NCBI GenBank assembly: GCA_902761035.1
Contig: CACWIW010000055.1
Coordinates: forward strand, 1-46,673
Source: an uncultured bacterium
GTDB lineage: Bacteria; Verrucomicrobiota; Kiritimatiellia; RFP12; UBA1067
DNA: 46,673 nt
Direction: 5' to 3'
This document shows positions 1 to 8,102 of this stretch, piece by piece (positions within the stretch are counted from its first letter, which is position 1; every line of letters starts with the position of its first letter). The notes below the pieces were generated by a model. The model did not search any database. It was not told where the DNA came from and saw nothing but the letters and a program-made list of their open reading frames with translations. The position numbers and the translations under genes are program-made.

Positions 1-946
1 GGAGGACTTGGAGAGCGGGCGCACGGGCGTGGCGTACGGTTCCTGTTCGGGGTCCGTGCCGCCGCTCCTCGATTTCCACTCGATGATCCAGACGAAGGAA
101 GTGGCGGGCGTCACGAGCGGCACGTACATCAAGCTCATGCCGCAGACGGCCGCGTGCAACATCTCCGTTTATTTCAAGACCCACGGTCGCCTCATGCCCA
201 CCGGTACGGCCTGCACGAGCGGCTCGCTCGCGATCGGGTGCGCCGCCGAATTGATTCGCTGGGGCGTGCAGGATGTCATGATCGCGGGCGGCGCGGAGGA
301 GTTCAGTCCCACGCAGGTCGCGGTGTTCGACACGCTCTACGCGACGTCCGTGCGCAACGACGCGCCGAAGTCCACGCCCGCGCCCTACGACGCGGACCGC
401 GACGGCCTTGTGATCGGCGACGGCGCCGCCACGCTCATCCTCGAGGAATACGAGCACGCGCGGGCGCGCGGCGCGGCGATTCTCGCCGAGGTCGCGGGCT
501 TCGCCGAGACTACGGACGGCACGCACGTGACGAACCCGAACGCGGAGACGATGACGAGCGCGCTCACGGGCGCGCTGCGCGACGCGGGGCTCGACGGCTC
601 CGTTGTGGGCTATGTGAGCGGACACGGTACTGCGACAAAGGCGGGCGACGTGGCGGAGACGGCCGCGACGCGCGCCGCGTTCGGTCGTGCAGTGCCGATC
701 TCCTCCGTCAAGAGCTACACCGGCCATACTCTCGGCGCGTGCGGTTCGCTTGAGGCGGCGATGTTGGTGAAGTCGCTCCAGACGGGGTGGTATCCACCCA
801 CGCTGAACCTGCGGCATGTCGATCCCGCGTGCGCGGAACTCGACTACGTGACGGGCGAAGGGCGCATGCTCGACATCGAGTACGCGATGTCGAACAACTT
901 CGCTTTCGGCGGCGTGAACACCTCGCTCATTTTCCGTCGTGTGTAG
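1..946 (+). CDS. Beta-ketoacyl-ACP synthase, aryl-polyene type (5' end missing)
   Basis: The reading frame is open from the window edge, so roughly the first 95-100 residues of a ~410-residue condensing enzyme lie outside. It shows the KAS II triad: nucleophile Cys in GTACTSG (about residue 69 of the visible part), His in GHGTATKAGD, His in SYTGHTLGACG with the preceding Lys of SSVK. The C-terminus NNFAFGGVNTSLIF is the usual KAS glycine-rich ending. Family knowledge: the wording around RNDAPKSTPAPYD and the C-terminal FAFGGVNTSLIFRR resemble ketosynthases of aryl polyene pigment clusters more than housekeeping FabF. It would condense acyl-ACP with malonyl-ACP in the cytoplasm. If correct, an aryl polyene cluster should continue to the left. 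The next gene starts inside its last codons. Confidence 0.85.
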   Translation, partial: EDLESGRTGVAYGSCSGSVPPLLDFHSMIQTKEVAGVTSGTYIKLMPQTAACNISVYFKTHGRLMPTGTACTSGSLAIGCAAELIRWGVQDVMIAGGAEEFSPTQVAVFDTLYATSVRNDAPKSTPAPYDADRDGLVIGDGAATLILEEYEHARARGAAILAEVAGFAETTDGTHVTNPNAETMTSALTGALRDAGLDGSVVGYVSGHGTATKAGDVAETAATRAAFGRAVPISSVKSYTGHTLGACGSLEAAMLVKSLQTGWYPPTLNLRHVDPACAELDYVTGEGRMLDIEYAMSNNFAFGGVNTSLIFRRV

Positions 947-2045
947 GGCGGTCGCCATCATTCTGCTGGCGCTCGCCGCCGGCTGCACGACTATGCGTGA
1001 TCGGCTGTCCGACGCGCAAAGCGTGCGCGAAGTGGCGCATGCGGCGGCGAATTTCTACGTTTCCGACGGCGAAGACGACACGTGCGTGGTGGGTGTGGTG
1101 CGTGGCGATGCGGGCGAACCCGTGTTCGCGTGCGCGGGCGGCGCGTCCGAACACAGCCTCTATCGCATCGCGTCGCTCTCAAAGCTCTTTCTTGCCCCCG
1201 TCTTGCTAAAGTTGCATGCGGAGGGGCAGATTGACCTAGACCGTCCAGTATCCGCCTACTCGAAGCTCAACCTGCCGCCCGAATGTGCGCGCGTGACGCT
1301 GCGCGACCTGCTTGAGAACCGGAGCGGGTTGCCACGTGAGTTCCTCACGCCGTGGAATCCCGTCGACATGTGGACCGCGTTCAGCTGCGGTTTCGTGGGC
1401 AGCAACATCTACGCGGACTTCGACGAACGGGATGAGTTCGCGCGCGAGATGTGGCGTTCAAAGTGGCGCGCGGCGTTGCGTGAGGGCGGCAACGTCTATT
1501 CGAACATGGGGTTTGGTCTTCTCGGTATGGCCGTGGAGGATGCTCTCGGACGCGACCTCGAGACGATTCTTGCGGAGGAACTGACCCGGCCGCGCGGCCT
1601 GGCGGATACGACATACTTCCCGCAGGGCGACCAGACGAACCGCCTCACGCGCGCGTGCGCGGGACATCTTCCATGGTTCGTGCGGCGGCGCCATGAGGTG
1701 CCCGACCATCGGCTCGGTAACGCGCTACGGGCGACGGGCGGGCTCTTTTCGTCGGCTTCGGACTGCCTCACGTTCTTCCGCTCTTGCTGGCCGCTCGTGG
1801 ACGCCTACATCAAAGACCGTCCGCTAGAGTCCTATCCTGAGGAGGCCGTCTATGGTCTCTTGCGCGTGCATGTGTTGCCGAACGGTCGGCGCATTGTCTA
1901 CCGGGCCGGGATGATCTACGGAGGGGCGTCTTTTGTGGGGTACGACCCAACCTCGCGCACGCTCGTGGTGATCTTGCGCAACGTGACGAGCTGGCCGGAT
2001 CGGCGCGGCTTTGACGTGATGGAGCGACTTGAAAGTGTAAAATGA
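939..2045 (+). CDS. Serine hydrolase lipoprotein, beta-lactamase/PBP4 fold
   Basis: A GTG start at 939 overlaps the ketosynthase stop codon by 8 nt, implying translational coupling. The N-terminus AIILLALAAGC is a lipoprotein signal with Cys16 as the lipidated residue, so the enzyme should be anchored in an envelope membrane. Class C beta-lactamase-like (PF00144) motifs are visible: S-x-x-K as SLSK (Ser79, Lys82) and the Tyr motif YSN near residue 187. A clear KTG box is not obvious; the C-terminal AGMIYGGASF may take its place. Such proteins act as carboxypeptidases, esterases or transacylases, and the substrate cannot be told here. The last residues (RLESVK) are encoded by the beginning of an AT-rich repeat that continues past the stop, so the natural 3' end may have been altered. 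Confidence 0.78.
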   Translation: MCRAVAIILLALAAGCTTMRDRLSDAQSVREVAHAAANFYVSDGEDDTCVVGVVRGDAGEPVFACAGGASEHSLYRIASLSKLFLAPVLLKLHAEGQIDLDRPVSAYSKLNLPPECARVTLRDLLENRSGLPREFLTPWNPVDMWTAFSCGFVGSNIYADFDERDEFAREMWRSKWRAALREGGNVYSNMGFGLLGMAVEDALGRDLETILAEELTRPRGLADTTYFPQGDQTNRLTRACAGHLPWFVRRRHEVPDHRLGNALRATGGLFSSASDCLTFFRSCWPLVDAYIKDRPLESYPEEAVYGLLRVHVLPNGRRIVYRAGMIYGGASFVGYDPTSRTLVVILRNVTSWPDRRGFDVMERLESVK

Positions 2046-2110
2046 AAAGTGTAAAGTGCGAAATGTGGAAAATAGCACTTGAAATGTGATGTTTTGAAAG
2101 GAAGTGCGGA
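2030..2110. repeat. AT-rich degenerate repeat at the 3' end of the serine hydrolase gene
   Basis: Short variants of AGTGTAAAATG, AGTGTAAAGTG and AAATGTGGAAAA follow one another across the stop codon, in sharp contrast with the GC-rich genes on both sides. The wording recalls the AT-rich block inside the MFS-PlsC gene (7295-7440). The rest of the intergenic space up to 2191 is AT-rich and ends with a strong AGGAAGGAGGTG ribosome binding site for corA. Confidence 0.5.
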
Positions 2111-2191
2111 TTTTAGGATTTTTGGGTTGCATTTCGGGGCAAAGAGTGAGAAACTATACGGCGTTTTTTCCAAGAGGAAGGAGGTGCGTCC

Positions 2192-3145
2192 ATGATGACA
2201 ATCTACAGATGGGAGAACGGTGGTCTGAAAGAGACCTCCGATCTGTGTGATTCGTGCTGGATTAACCTTGCCGAGCCATCCACTGCCGAACTAGAGCAGG
2301 TACTCACTTATTCGCAGTTGCCGCGTGACTTCTTGACCGACCCCCTTGACCGCGAGGAACGTCCGCGTTTCGAGAGCGAGGACGGCTTCTCCCTCGTGAT
2401 CGTGCACGTGCCGTACCCGGTGCGCGGCGAAGAGGACGACGAGACCGTGCTTCCCTTCGAGACGATCCCGCTTGGCATCGTGCTTTTCGGCAAGAGCGTG
2501 ATCACGATCTGCTCGCAGGCGACGCCCGTCACGGGCGCGTTCCTCGACCAGATCCGGCGCGTCTGCCCTCCGGCCGACCAGAACCGCTTCCTCTTCCGCC
2601 TCCTCTGGCATGCGGCGGTGCTGTTCCTGCGCTACCTGCGCGACATGCACATGAAGATCGAGGACCTCGAGGACGACCTCCACGAGTCGATCCGCAACGA
2701 GGCGCTCTTGAAGCTGCTCACCTACCAGAAGTCGCTCGTGTACTTCTCCACGTCGCTGAAGGCGGACAACATCCTCATGAACCGCCTCGACCACGCCCGC
2801 CAGCTCAACATGACAGAGGACGACCGCGACGTGCTGGACGACGCGGCGGTCGAATACCAGCAGGCGCTTGAGACGGCCACGATCCACGCGACCGTGCTGA
2901 ACGGCACGATGGATACCTTCGCCTCTCTGATCAACAACAACCTCTCGAACGTGATGAAGTACATGACGGCGGCGACGATTCTCCTCGCCGTGCCCACCGT
3001 CATCACGAGCGCCTACGGCATGAACATCGAGCTTCCCCTCGCGAAGTACGAGCACGCCTTTGCCGTGCTGGCCGCGCTCTCGTGCGTGCTTGCCGCCAGC
3101 ATCGTCGGGCTGCTCTTCTACCTCTACAAGAAACGGGTGTTCTGA
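2192..3145 (+). CDS. corA: CorA-family magnesium transporter
   Basis: The 317-residue product has the CorA layout: a long acidic cytoplasmic N-terminal domain with charged helices (about residues 1-250), then two C-terminal membrane helices (about 255-275 and 287-312). The signature YGMN sits at residues 275-278 (TSAYGMNIELPL), just after the first helix, where the pentamer forms its ion selectivity loop. CorA channels carry Mg2+, and sometimes Co2+ or Ni2+, across the inner membrane. The start is set by AGGAAGGAGGTG about 6 nt before the ATG at 2192. der follows one base after the stop, so the two are probably co-transcribed. Confidence 0.93.
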   Translation: MMTIYRWENGGLKETSDLCDSCWINLAEPSTAELEQVLTYSQLPRDFLTDPLDREERPRFESEDGFSLVIVHVPYPVRGEEDDETVLPFETIPLGIVLFGKSVITICSQATPVTGAFLDQIRRVCPPADQNRFLFRLLWHAAVLFLRYLRDMHMKIEDLEDDLHESIRNEALLKLLTYQKSLVYFSTSLKADNILMNRLDHARQLNMTEDDRDVLDDAAVEYQQALETATIHATVLNGTMDTFASLINNNLSNVMKYMTAATILLAVPTVITSAYGMNIELPLAKYEHAFAVLAALSCVLAASIVGLLFYLYKKRVF

Positions 3146-3146
3146 C

Positions 3147-4556
3147 ATGAACGAAACAACCCCAGACAGAGGCCCCGGCCGCGTCGTCGCGATTGTTGGC
3201 CGTCCGAACGTGGGCAAGAGCGCGCTCTTCAACCGCATCGCGAAGGCGCGCATCGCCATCGTGTTCGACCAGCCCGGCGTCACGCGCGACCGCGTGGCGC
3301 GCGAGGTTGAGGCGAACGGACAGCGCTTCCTGCTCGTGGACACGGGCGGACTCGCCTTCGACCGTACGCCGGGGAGCGAAGACCCCCTCGCCGCCGAGAC
3401 GCGCCAGCAGGCCGCCGTGGCCGTGTCCGACGCGGCGGTGTGTCTCGTGGTCGTCGACGTCCGCGCGGGCGTGACGCCGCTCGACGAGGAGGTGCTCAAG
3501 CGCGTGCGCGAGTCGGGCGTGCCCTGCGCAATCGCCGCAAACAAGTGCGACCGTCCCGAAGACGATCCCCTTGCGGACGAGTTCGCGCGCTTCGGAATGC
3601 CCGTCTTTCCCGTTTCCGCCGAACACGGACGCGGTGCGGCCGCGCTCGTCCAGTTCGCCACCGGCAAGCTGCCGCCTGCCGAGGAAGTCACGAAGACGCG
3701 TCCCCTGCGCGTCGCCGTGGTGGGGCGTCCGAACGCCGGCAAGAGCTCCTACATCAACCGCCTCCTCAACGCGGAGCGCGTGATCGTGAGCGACATCCCC
3801 GGCACCACGCGCGACTGCGTGGACGTGCCGTTCACGATCGGGAAGGGTCCGACGGCGCGTCACTACACGCTCGTCGACACCGCCGGCATGAAGAAGCACA
3901 CGCAGATGTCGAAGACGAGCGTGGACAACTTCTCCCTCTTCCGCAGTGAAAAGGCAATCGAGGAGGCCGACGTGGTGCTGCTCGTCCTCGAGAGCGAACT
4001 CGGCCCCACGAAACAGGACATGCGCATCGTGGGCAAGATCATCGACGCGCACCGCGCGTGCGTGATTCTCATGAACAAGTGGGATCTCGCGCTCGAGAAG
4101 GGGATGACCGAGACGAAGGCAACGCCCGTCCTGCGTCAGATGATGCCGTTCATCTCGTACGCGCCGGTCGTCTACTGCAGCGCGAAGACGGGCTACAACA
4201 TCCGCCGGACCGTCGACGCGATCGACGCCGTCGCCTCGAGCGTGCAGACGCAGATGCCCACGGGCGTCCTGAACCGCACGCTCGTGGAGGCCACGAAGCG
4301 CACGCTTGCGCCGATGAAGAACGGCAAGCGCCTCAAGGTCTACTACGGCCTCCAGGTGGGGACAGACCCCCTCACGGTGCGTCTGTTCGTGAACGACCCG
4401 AAGCTCGTCACGCCCGCATACCTCACGTACCTTGAGAAGGCAATCCGCGCGCGGTTTGGCCTTGAGGGCGCGCCGCTCCGGATTTTCCTCAAGGCGCGTT
4501 CACGCAAGGACGGCGCTGCGCTTGGAGCAGAGATTGCCGCGAAAAAGAACGGCTGA
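3147..4556 (+). CDS. der: Ribosome-assembly GTPase Der (EngA)
   Basis: Two tandem GTPase domains and a C-terminal KH-like domain, 469 residues, match Der. Domain 1 has GRPNVGKS (from residue 18), DQPGVTRD, DTGG and NKCD. Domain 2 has GRPNAGKS (from residue 193), DIPGTTRD, DTAGM and NKWD. Residues after about 370 form the KH-like part. Der binds the 50S subunit during late ribosome assembly and is normally essential. The frame is open further upstream, inside corA, but the ATG at 3147 (MNETTPDRG) is preferred because it follows the corA stop directly and leaves a normal-length N-terminus. The ClC gene begins 2 nt after the stop, so corA-der-ClC looks like one operon. Confidence 0.97.
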   Translation: MNETTPDRGPGRVVAIVGRPNVGKSALFNRIAKARIAIVFDQPGVTRDRVAREVEANGQRFLLVDTGGLAFDRTPGSEDPLAAETRQQAAVAVSDAAVCLVVVDVRAGVTPLDEEVLKRVRESGVPCAIAANKCDRPEDDPLADEFARFGMPVFPVSAEHGRGAAALVQFATGKLPPAEEVTKTRPLRVAVVGRPNAGKSSYINRLLNAERVIVSDIPGTTRDCVDVPFTIGKGPTARHYTLVDTAGMKKHTQMSKTSVDNFSLFRSEKAIEEADVVLLVLESELGPTKQDMRIVGKIIDAHRACVILMNKWDLALEKGMTETKATPVLRQMMPFISYAPVVYCSAKTGYNIRRTVDAIDAVASSVQTQMPTGVLNRTLVEATKRTLAPMKNGKRLKVYYGLQVGTDPLTVRLFVNDPKLVTPAYLTYLEKAIRARFGLEGAPLRIFLKARSRKDGAALGAEIAAKKNG

Positions 4557-4558
4557 CG

Positions 4559-5899
4559 ATGTCCCGCGGACTCTCCAAGAACCTCTCCCTCGCCTCGTGG
4601 AAGTTCTTCTTCTCGGGGAGCGGCATGTCGTTCCGCACGGGGAGGTACTTCATTGAGGCGGCCCTGCTCGGTGCGGTCACGGGCATCGTGACGGCCGCGT
4701 TCGAGTGGATGATCGTTCACATGGACGAGGCCGTGGGCCTCGTCACGAATCCGTGGGTGCGTTTCTTCCTTCCCGCACTTGGCGCCTGCGCGGGCGCACT
4801 GCTCATTTCGCGCTTTGCCCGCGTCGAGCATGCGCGCGGCACGGACTCGGCCGTGCACGCGTTCCACCAGGACGCGGACATCCCCCGCACGGTGATCCCC
4901 GTGAAATCGGTGGCCTCTGTCCTCACGGTGAGTCTGGGCGGAAGCGCGGGTTACGAGGGACCGGTCACGCTCCTCGGCGCGGCGTGCGGACGCGTCATCA
5001 CGCGCCTCTTCCACCTCGACCGCCGCGCCGCGCGCATTCTGCTCGCCGCCGGCGTGGGCGCGGGCATCGCGGCGCTCTTCCGCGCGCCGCTCGCGGGCGC
5101 GATTTTCGGCGCGGAGATTTTCTATTCGTCAAGCGATCTCGAGTACGAGGCGCTTCTGCCGAGCTTCGCCGCCTCCACGGTGAGTTACACCGTGTTCGCG
5201 TGCTTCTGGGGATGGGAACCGCTCTTCGCCATGCCCGCCAAACATTTTGAGAAGGGGCTGCACCTCCTCCCGTACTTCGGTCTCGCGCTCATCATCACCT
5301 TTGGCGCGCGGTTCTACATCGCCTTCTTCCGGTGGATGGAGAACGTGTTCCGTCGCTTCAAGGCGCCCGTGTGGCTGAAGGCGACGATGGGCGGTTTAGC
5401 CGTGGGAGCAATTGCACTTGTCTGTCCCTTCATACACGGCGCGGGCTACGGACTGATCGACTTGTCCTTTGCTGGCACCACCACCGAGAGCCATGGCTGG
5501 TGGCGCATGGCGCCGCTCTGCTGCGCGGCGTTCTTCTTTTTGAAGATCCTCGCCACATCATTTACGGTTGGTTCCGGCGGTTCCGGCGGCGTGTTTGCGC
5601 CGGCGCTCGTGTGCGGCTGCGCGCTCGGACTCGGCACGGGGTTCTGGTATCAGGACGTTCTGCCATCGTGGGCAGGCATCGTGCCCGCCGAGTTTGCGCT
5701 CGTGGGTATGGCGGGATTTCTTGCGAGTACCATCCGCGTGCCGATCACGGCCATCGTGATGGTGGCGGAGATCAGCGGCAACCACGAACTGCTCATGCCT
5801 GCGATGTGGGTGTGTGGCATCGCCTTTTGGCTCAACAACGGCTGGAGTCTCTACCGCAGCCAGGTCCACGACCGCGAATCCTCCCCGATCCACTCTTGA
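4559..5899 (+). CDS. ClC-family chloride channel / H+-Cl- exchanger
   Basis: The 446-residue membrane protein carries the three ClC signatures. GGSAGYEGPVTLLG contains the conserved glutamate (about residue 133) that serves as gating glutamate in EcClC. GAIFGAEIFY is the second motif, and GSGGSGGVFAPALV the third, forming part of the anion pathway. About ten hydrophobic segments are visible. The canonical GREGP Arg is Tyr here. There is no C-terminal CBS pair, so it is the short bacterial form. It would move Cl- (or another anion) through the inner membrane, perhaps with proton exchange. A run of nine T follows directly after the stop, without an obvious stem before it. Confidence 0.93.
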   Translation: MSRGLSKNLSLASWKFFFSGSGMSFRTGRYFIEAALLGAVTGIVTAAFEWMIVHMDEAVGLVTNPWVRFFLPALGACAGALLISRFARVEHARGTDSAVHAFHQDADIPRTVIPVKSVASVLTVSLGGSAGYEGPVTLLGAACGRVITRLFHLDRRAARILLAAGVGAGIAALFRAPLAGAIFGAEIFYSSSDLEYEALLPSFAASTVSYTVFACFWGWEPLFAMPAKHFEKGLHLLPYFGLALIITFGARFYIAFFRWMENVFRRFKAPVWLKATMGGLAVGAIALVCPFIHGAGYGLIDLSFAGTTTESHGWWRMAPLCCAAFFFLKILATSFTVGSGGSGGVFAPALVCGCALGLGTGFWYQDVLPSWAGIVPAEFALVGMAGFLASTIRVPITAIVMVAEISGNHELLMPAMWVCGIAFWLNNGWSLYRSQVHDRESSPIHS

Positions 5900-5929
5900 A
5901 TTTTTTTTTCAGAAATTTTCAGAACGCCA

Positions 5930-5958
5930 TTGACAACCGACCGTCATTTATGATAAAG
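5930..5958 (+). promoter_or_regulatory. Likely sigma70 promoter for the MFS-PlsC gene
   Basis: A perfect TTGACA (5930-5935) is followed by TATGATAAAG around 5950-5959. The best -10 match, TATGAT, is only 14 nt away; GATAAA gives a 16-nt spacer. The position, in the short gap after ClC and 40-60 nt before the ATG, suits a promoter. Confidence 0.5.
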
Positions 5959-5992
5959 TAATCGCGTGCTTACCATAAAAGGAAGTGCGACG

Positions 5993-8059
5993 ATGAACAA
6001 AACAGAACAGACAAACAGTCAAGATACATGTGAAAACGGCCACTCGTTTCTGCCGCTCTACGTGACGAACTTCTTCGGCACGTTGAACGACAACTTCCTG
6101 AAGACGCTTGCGGGCTTCACGGTGATCGGCTGGATTGCCGACGAAGGGCTCAAGTCAATCGCGATGGGCGTGACGGCCGGTGCGCTCGTTTTGCCCTACA
6201 TCCTCTGTTCGCCGCTCGCGGATCGCCTGACGGCGGTGTGGGCGAAGCGGCAGATCGTGCGGATCGCGAAGTGGGCGGAGCTGCCGATCATGGCCGTGGC
6301 CATCGCGGGCTTCGCGCTCAAGTCGCCGTGGCTGGTGATTGGCGCGGTGCTCTTGATGGGATTGCAGAGTTCGCTCTACTCGCCGGCCAAGTACGCGCTT
6401 ATCCGCGACATCGGCGGCGAAGGACGCATCTCGACCGGCATGGGCGGAATGGAAGGGGTGTCCTTCCTCGGTGTCCTCGCGGGTACGGTGGCGGGGGCGG
6501 TATTTGCGGACTTGGAAGTCCGCTACCCCGAATGGAATCTGTCATACATCTGCTTTGTCGCCTTTGCGACGCTCGGCCTCGCGGCGAGCTACACGATCCG
6601 TGCCAAGGAAGAACTGAACCGTGCGCTCCACGCGATCAATCCGATGCGTTACATCCGCCGCGCCTATCGCATGGCGGGACGCTACGATGGCTTAAATGCG
6701 GTGATTCTCACGCTGTCGGTTTTCTGGTGGGGTGCGGCAATGCTGCAAATGGGGCTGCTGGTCTACGGGAAGGCGGAAAACGGATTGAACCTCAGTGCGA
6801 CCGAAACGGGGGCGCTCCTCTGCGCGGCGGCGGTGGGCATTGTCGCGGGACAGATCATTGCGGGGTTCGTGGATAAGAGGCGGTTCCTTTTGGGCGCGAC
6901 GCTCCTCACGGGCTGGATCGCGGCCGCGCTGCTTCTGGTGCTCTACTTCGTGCCGATGCCGCCGGTGGCATTCGGAATTGTGTTGGGGCTGCTCGCCTTT
7001 GACCTTGGTTTCTTCAAACTGCCGCTCGACGCCGAGATTCAGAAGGTTGTGAAGGGGCCGAAGCTCAACACGATGCTCGCGTATTTCAACCAGGTGTCGT
7101 TCCTGTTCATGCTCGCGGCAAGCGGGTGCTATGCGCTCGTGAGCTGGGCGTTTGGTCCGAAGGCGTTCCTGCTGCTGTTTGCGGTGGTGATGCTGGTGGT
7201 GCCGTTTCTTTTCGTGTTCAGCTATCGGTCAGTGCTGCTCTGCACGGGCCGGTGGATATTCGCACGGCGGTATAAGGTGGAGGTGGAAGGGATGGATGAA
7301 TTGTGGAAATGTGGAAATGTGGAAATATGCAATTGTGAAAATGTGCAAATGGGAAAATGTGCAAATGAGGAAATGCGCGAATGTGGCACCAATTCCACAT
7401 TAGATAATTCCCAATTGCACAATTGCACAATTACACAATCTCCTCTGCTTGTCTTGCCCAACCATCCGGCGATGGTGGATCCGATGCTGGTGAGTCTGAT
7501 GTTTTGGAAAACGCCGCTCAAGCCGCTGAGCGACGAGTCATTTTTCCACACGGGCATTGTGGCGCCGGCCGTGTTGCGCACGCTTGGCGCGGTGCCGGTG
7601 CCCGACTTGCGCAAGCACCGCACGGCGAAGGGCGCCTCGATTGCGCGCGGCCTCGGCGACATCGTGAAGTCAACGCTTGAAGATGGCGGCAACGTGATCT
7701 TCTATCCTTCGGGCCACATCCAGACCGAGCCGGGGCATGAAGATATCGGTACCCGCCAACTCGCCTACAACATCTGCAAAGATCTTGGAGAGGCGGGTCA
7801 CCGCGCCCGCGCCCGCATCATTGGCGTGCGCACGCGCGGACTCTGGGGCAGCATCTGGAGCCGCGCCGGCCGCACCACCTCGCCCGCGTTCGTGCCGACG
7901 TTCATCAAAAGCGTCCTGCTCTGGTTCTTCTGGTCGCCATTCGTGCGTCGCCGCCGCGTGACGATGCATGTCGAGGACTTGACAGACCGAGTGAAGGAGT
8001 GGTCGAACCTGACGCGCCTCGAGTTCAATCGAAAGTTGGAGGAGTGGTATAATGCTTGA
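5993..8059 (+). CDS. MFS transporter fused to PlsC acyltransferase (LplT-Aas-like)
   Basis: The N-terminal ~420 residues are a 12-helix major-facilitator domain beginning FLPLYVTNFFGTLNDNFLK, as in lysophospholipid transporters (LplT). Residues about 480-680 are a glycerolipid acyltransferase with the H-x4-D motif (NHPAMVD, His491 and Asp496) and the FYPSGH block near residue 570. The fusion resembles Aas-type proteins that flip lysophospholipids inward and re-acylate them, but the AMP-binding acyl-ACP synthetase domain found in many Aas fusions is missing. The start at 5993 follows AAAGGAAG; a GTG in frame at 5966 is less likely. Between the domains lies a 45-residue Asn/Cys-rich linker encoded by AT-rich repeats (separate entry). 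Confidence 0.88.
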   Translation: MNKTEQTNSQDTCENGHSFLPLYVTNFFGTLNDNFLKTLAGFTVIGWIADEGLKSIAMGVTAGALVLPYILCSPLADRLTAVWAKRQIVRIAKWAELPIMAVAIAGFALKSPWLVIGAVLLMGLQSSLYSPAKYALIRDIGGEGRISTGMGGMEGVSFLGVLAGTVAGAVFADLEVRYPEWNLSYICFVAFATLGLAASYTIRAKEELNRALHAINPMRYIRRAYRMAGRYDGLNAVILTLSVFWWGAAMLQMGLLVYGKAENGLNLSATETGALLCAAAVGIVAGQIIAGFVDKRRFLLGATLLTGWIAAALLLVLYFVPMPPVAFGIVLGLLAFDLGFFKLPLDAEIQKVVKGPKLNTMLAYFNQVSFLFMLAASGCYALVSWAFGPKAFLLLFAVVMLVVPFLFVFSYRSVLLCTGRWIFARRYKVEVEGMDELWKCGNVEICNCENVQMGKCANEEMRECGTNSTLDNSQLHNCTITQSPLLVLPNHPAMVDPMLVSLMFWKTPLKPLSDESFFHTGIVAPAVLRTLGAVPVPDLRKHRTAKGASIARGLGDIVKSTLEDGGNVIFYPSGHIQTEPGHEDIGTRQLAYNICKDLGEAGHRARARIIGVRTRGLWGSIWSRAGRTTSPAFVPTFIKSVLLWFFWSPFVRRRRVTMHVEDLTDRVKEWSNLTRLEFNRKLEEWYNA
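7295..7440. repeat. AT-rich repeat block inserted between the MFS and PlsC domains
   Basis: Tandem variants of GGAAATGT and AAATGTGCAAATG run through the first half, and CAATTGCACAATTGCACAA, close to their reverse complement, through the second; TGTGG and CCACA flank the middle. The block stays in frame and encodes a Cys/Asn/Glu-rich stretch with no match to either domain. Composition differs sharply from both sides, which suggests insertion of a dispersed AT-rich element tolerated as a linker. Confidence 0.7.
8045..8053 (+). promoter_or_regulatory. Extended -10 (TGGTATAAT) for the surface repeat gene
   Basis: TGGTATAAT lies in the last codons of the MFS-PlsC gene, 49 nt before the next ATG. 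It is identical to the boxes before upp, gtrA, ETF-QO and 39000. No good -35 is seen at 16-18 nt, as is common for extended -10 promoters. It could be chance, because it is coding sequence (WYNA stop). Confidence 0.45.
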
Positions 8060-8063
8060 AATG

Positions 8064-8088
8064 TTTTTAGACAGGATTAACAGGATTG
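8064..8088. repeat. ACAGGATTAACAGGAT dispersed-type repeat in a 5' leader
   Basis: The leader between TGGTATAAT and the ATG at 8103 contains TTTTAGACAGGATTAACAGG. To my knowledge, AGGATTAACAGGAT strings are dispersed repeats in Verrucomicrobiota and Lentisphaerae genomes. A single copy is visible here, so the call rests on recall. Confidence 0.35.
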
Positions 8089-8102
8089 AGAGGAGCGGGA
8101 GT

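Noticed and set aside
2291..3742. 483-codon minus-strand ORF across corA and der
   Set aside because: Covers two well-supported genes on the other strand; composition is that of a shadow frame.
5901..5909. Intrinsic terminator after the ClC gene
   Set aside because: A run of nine T is present but I see no stable stem immediately before it.
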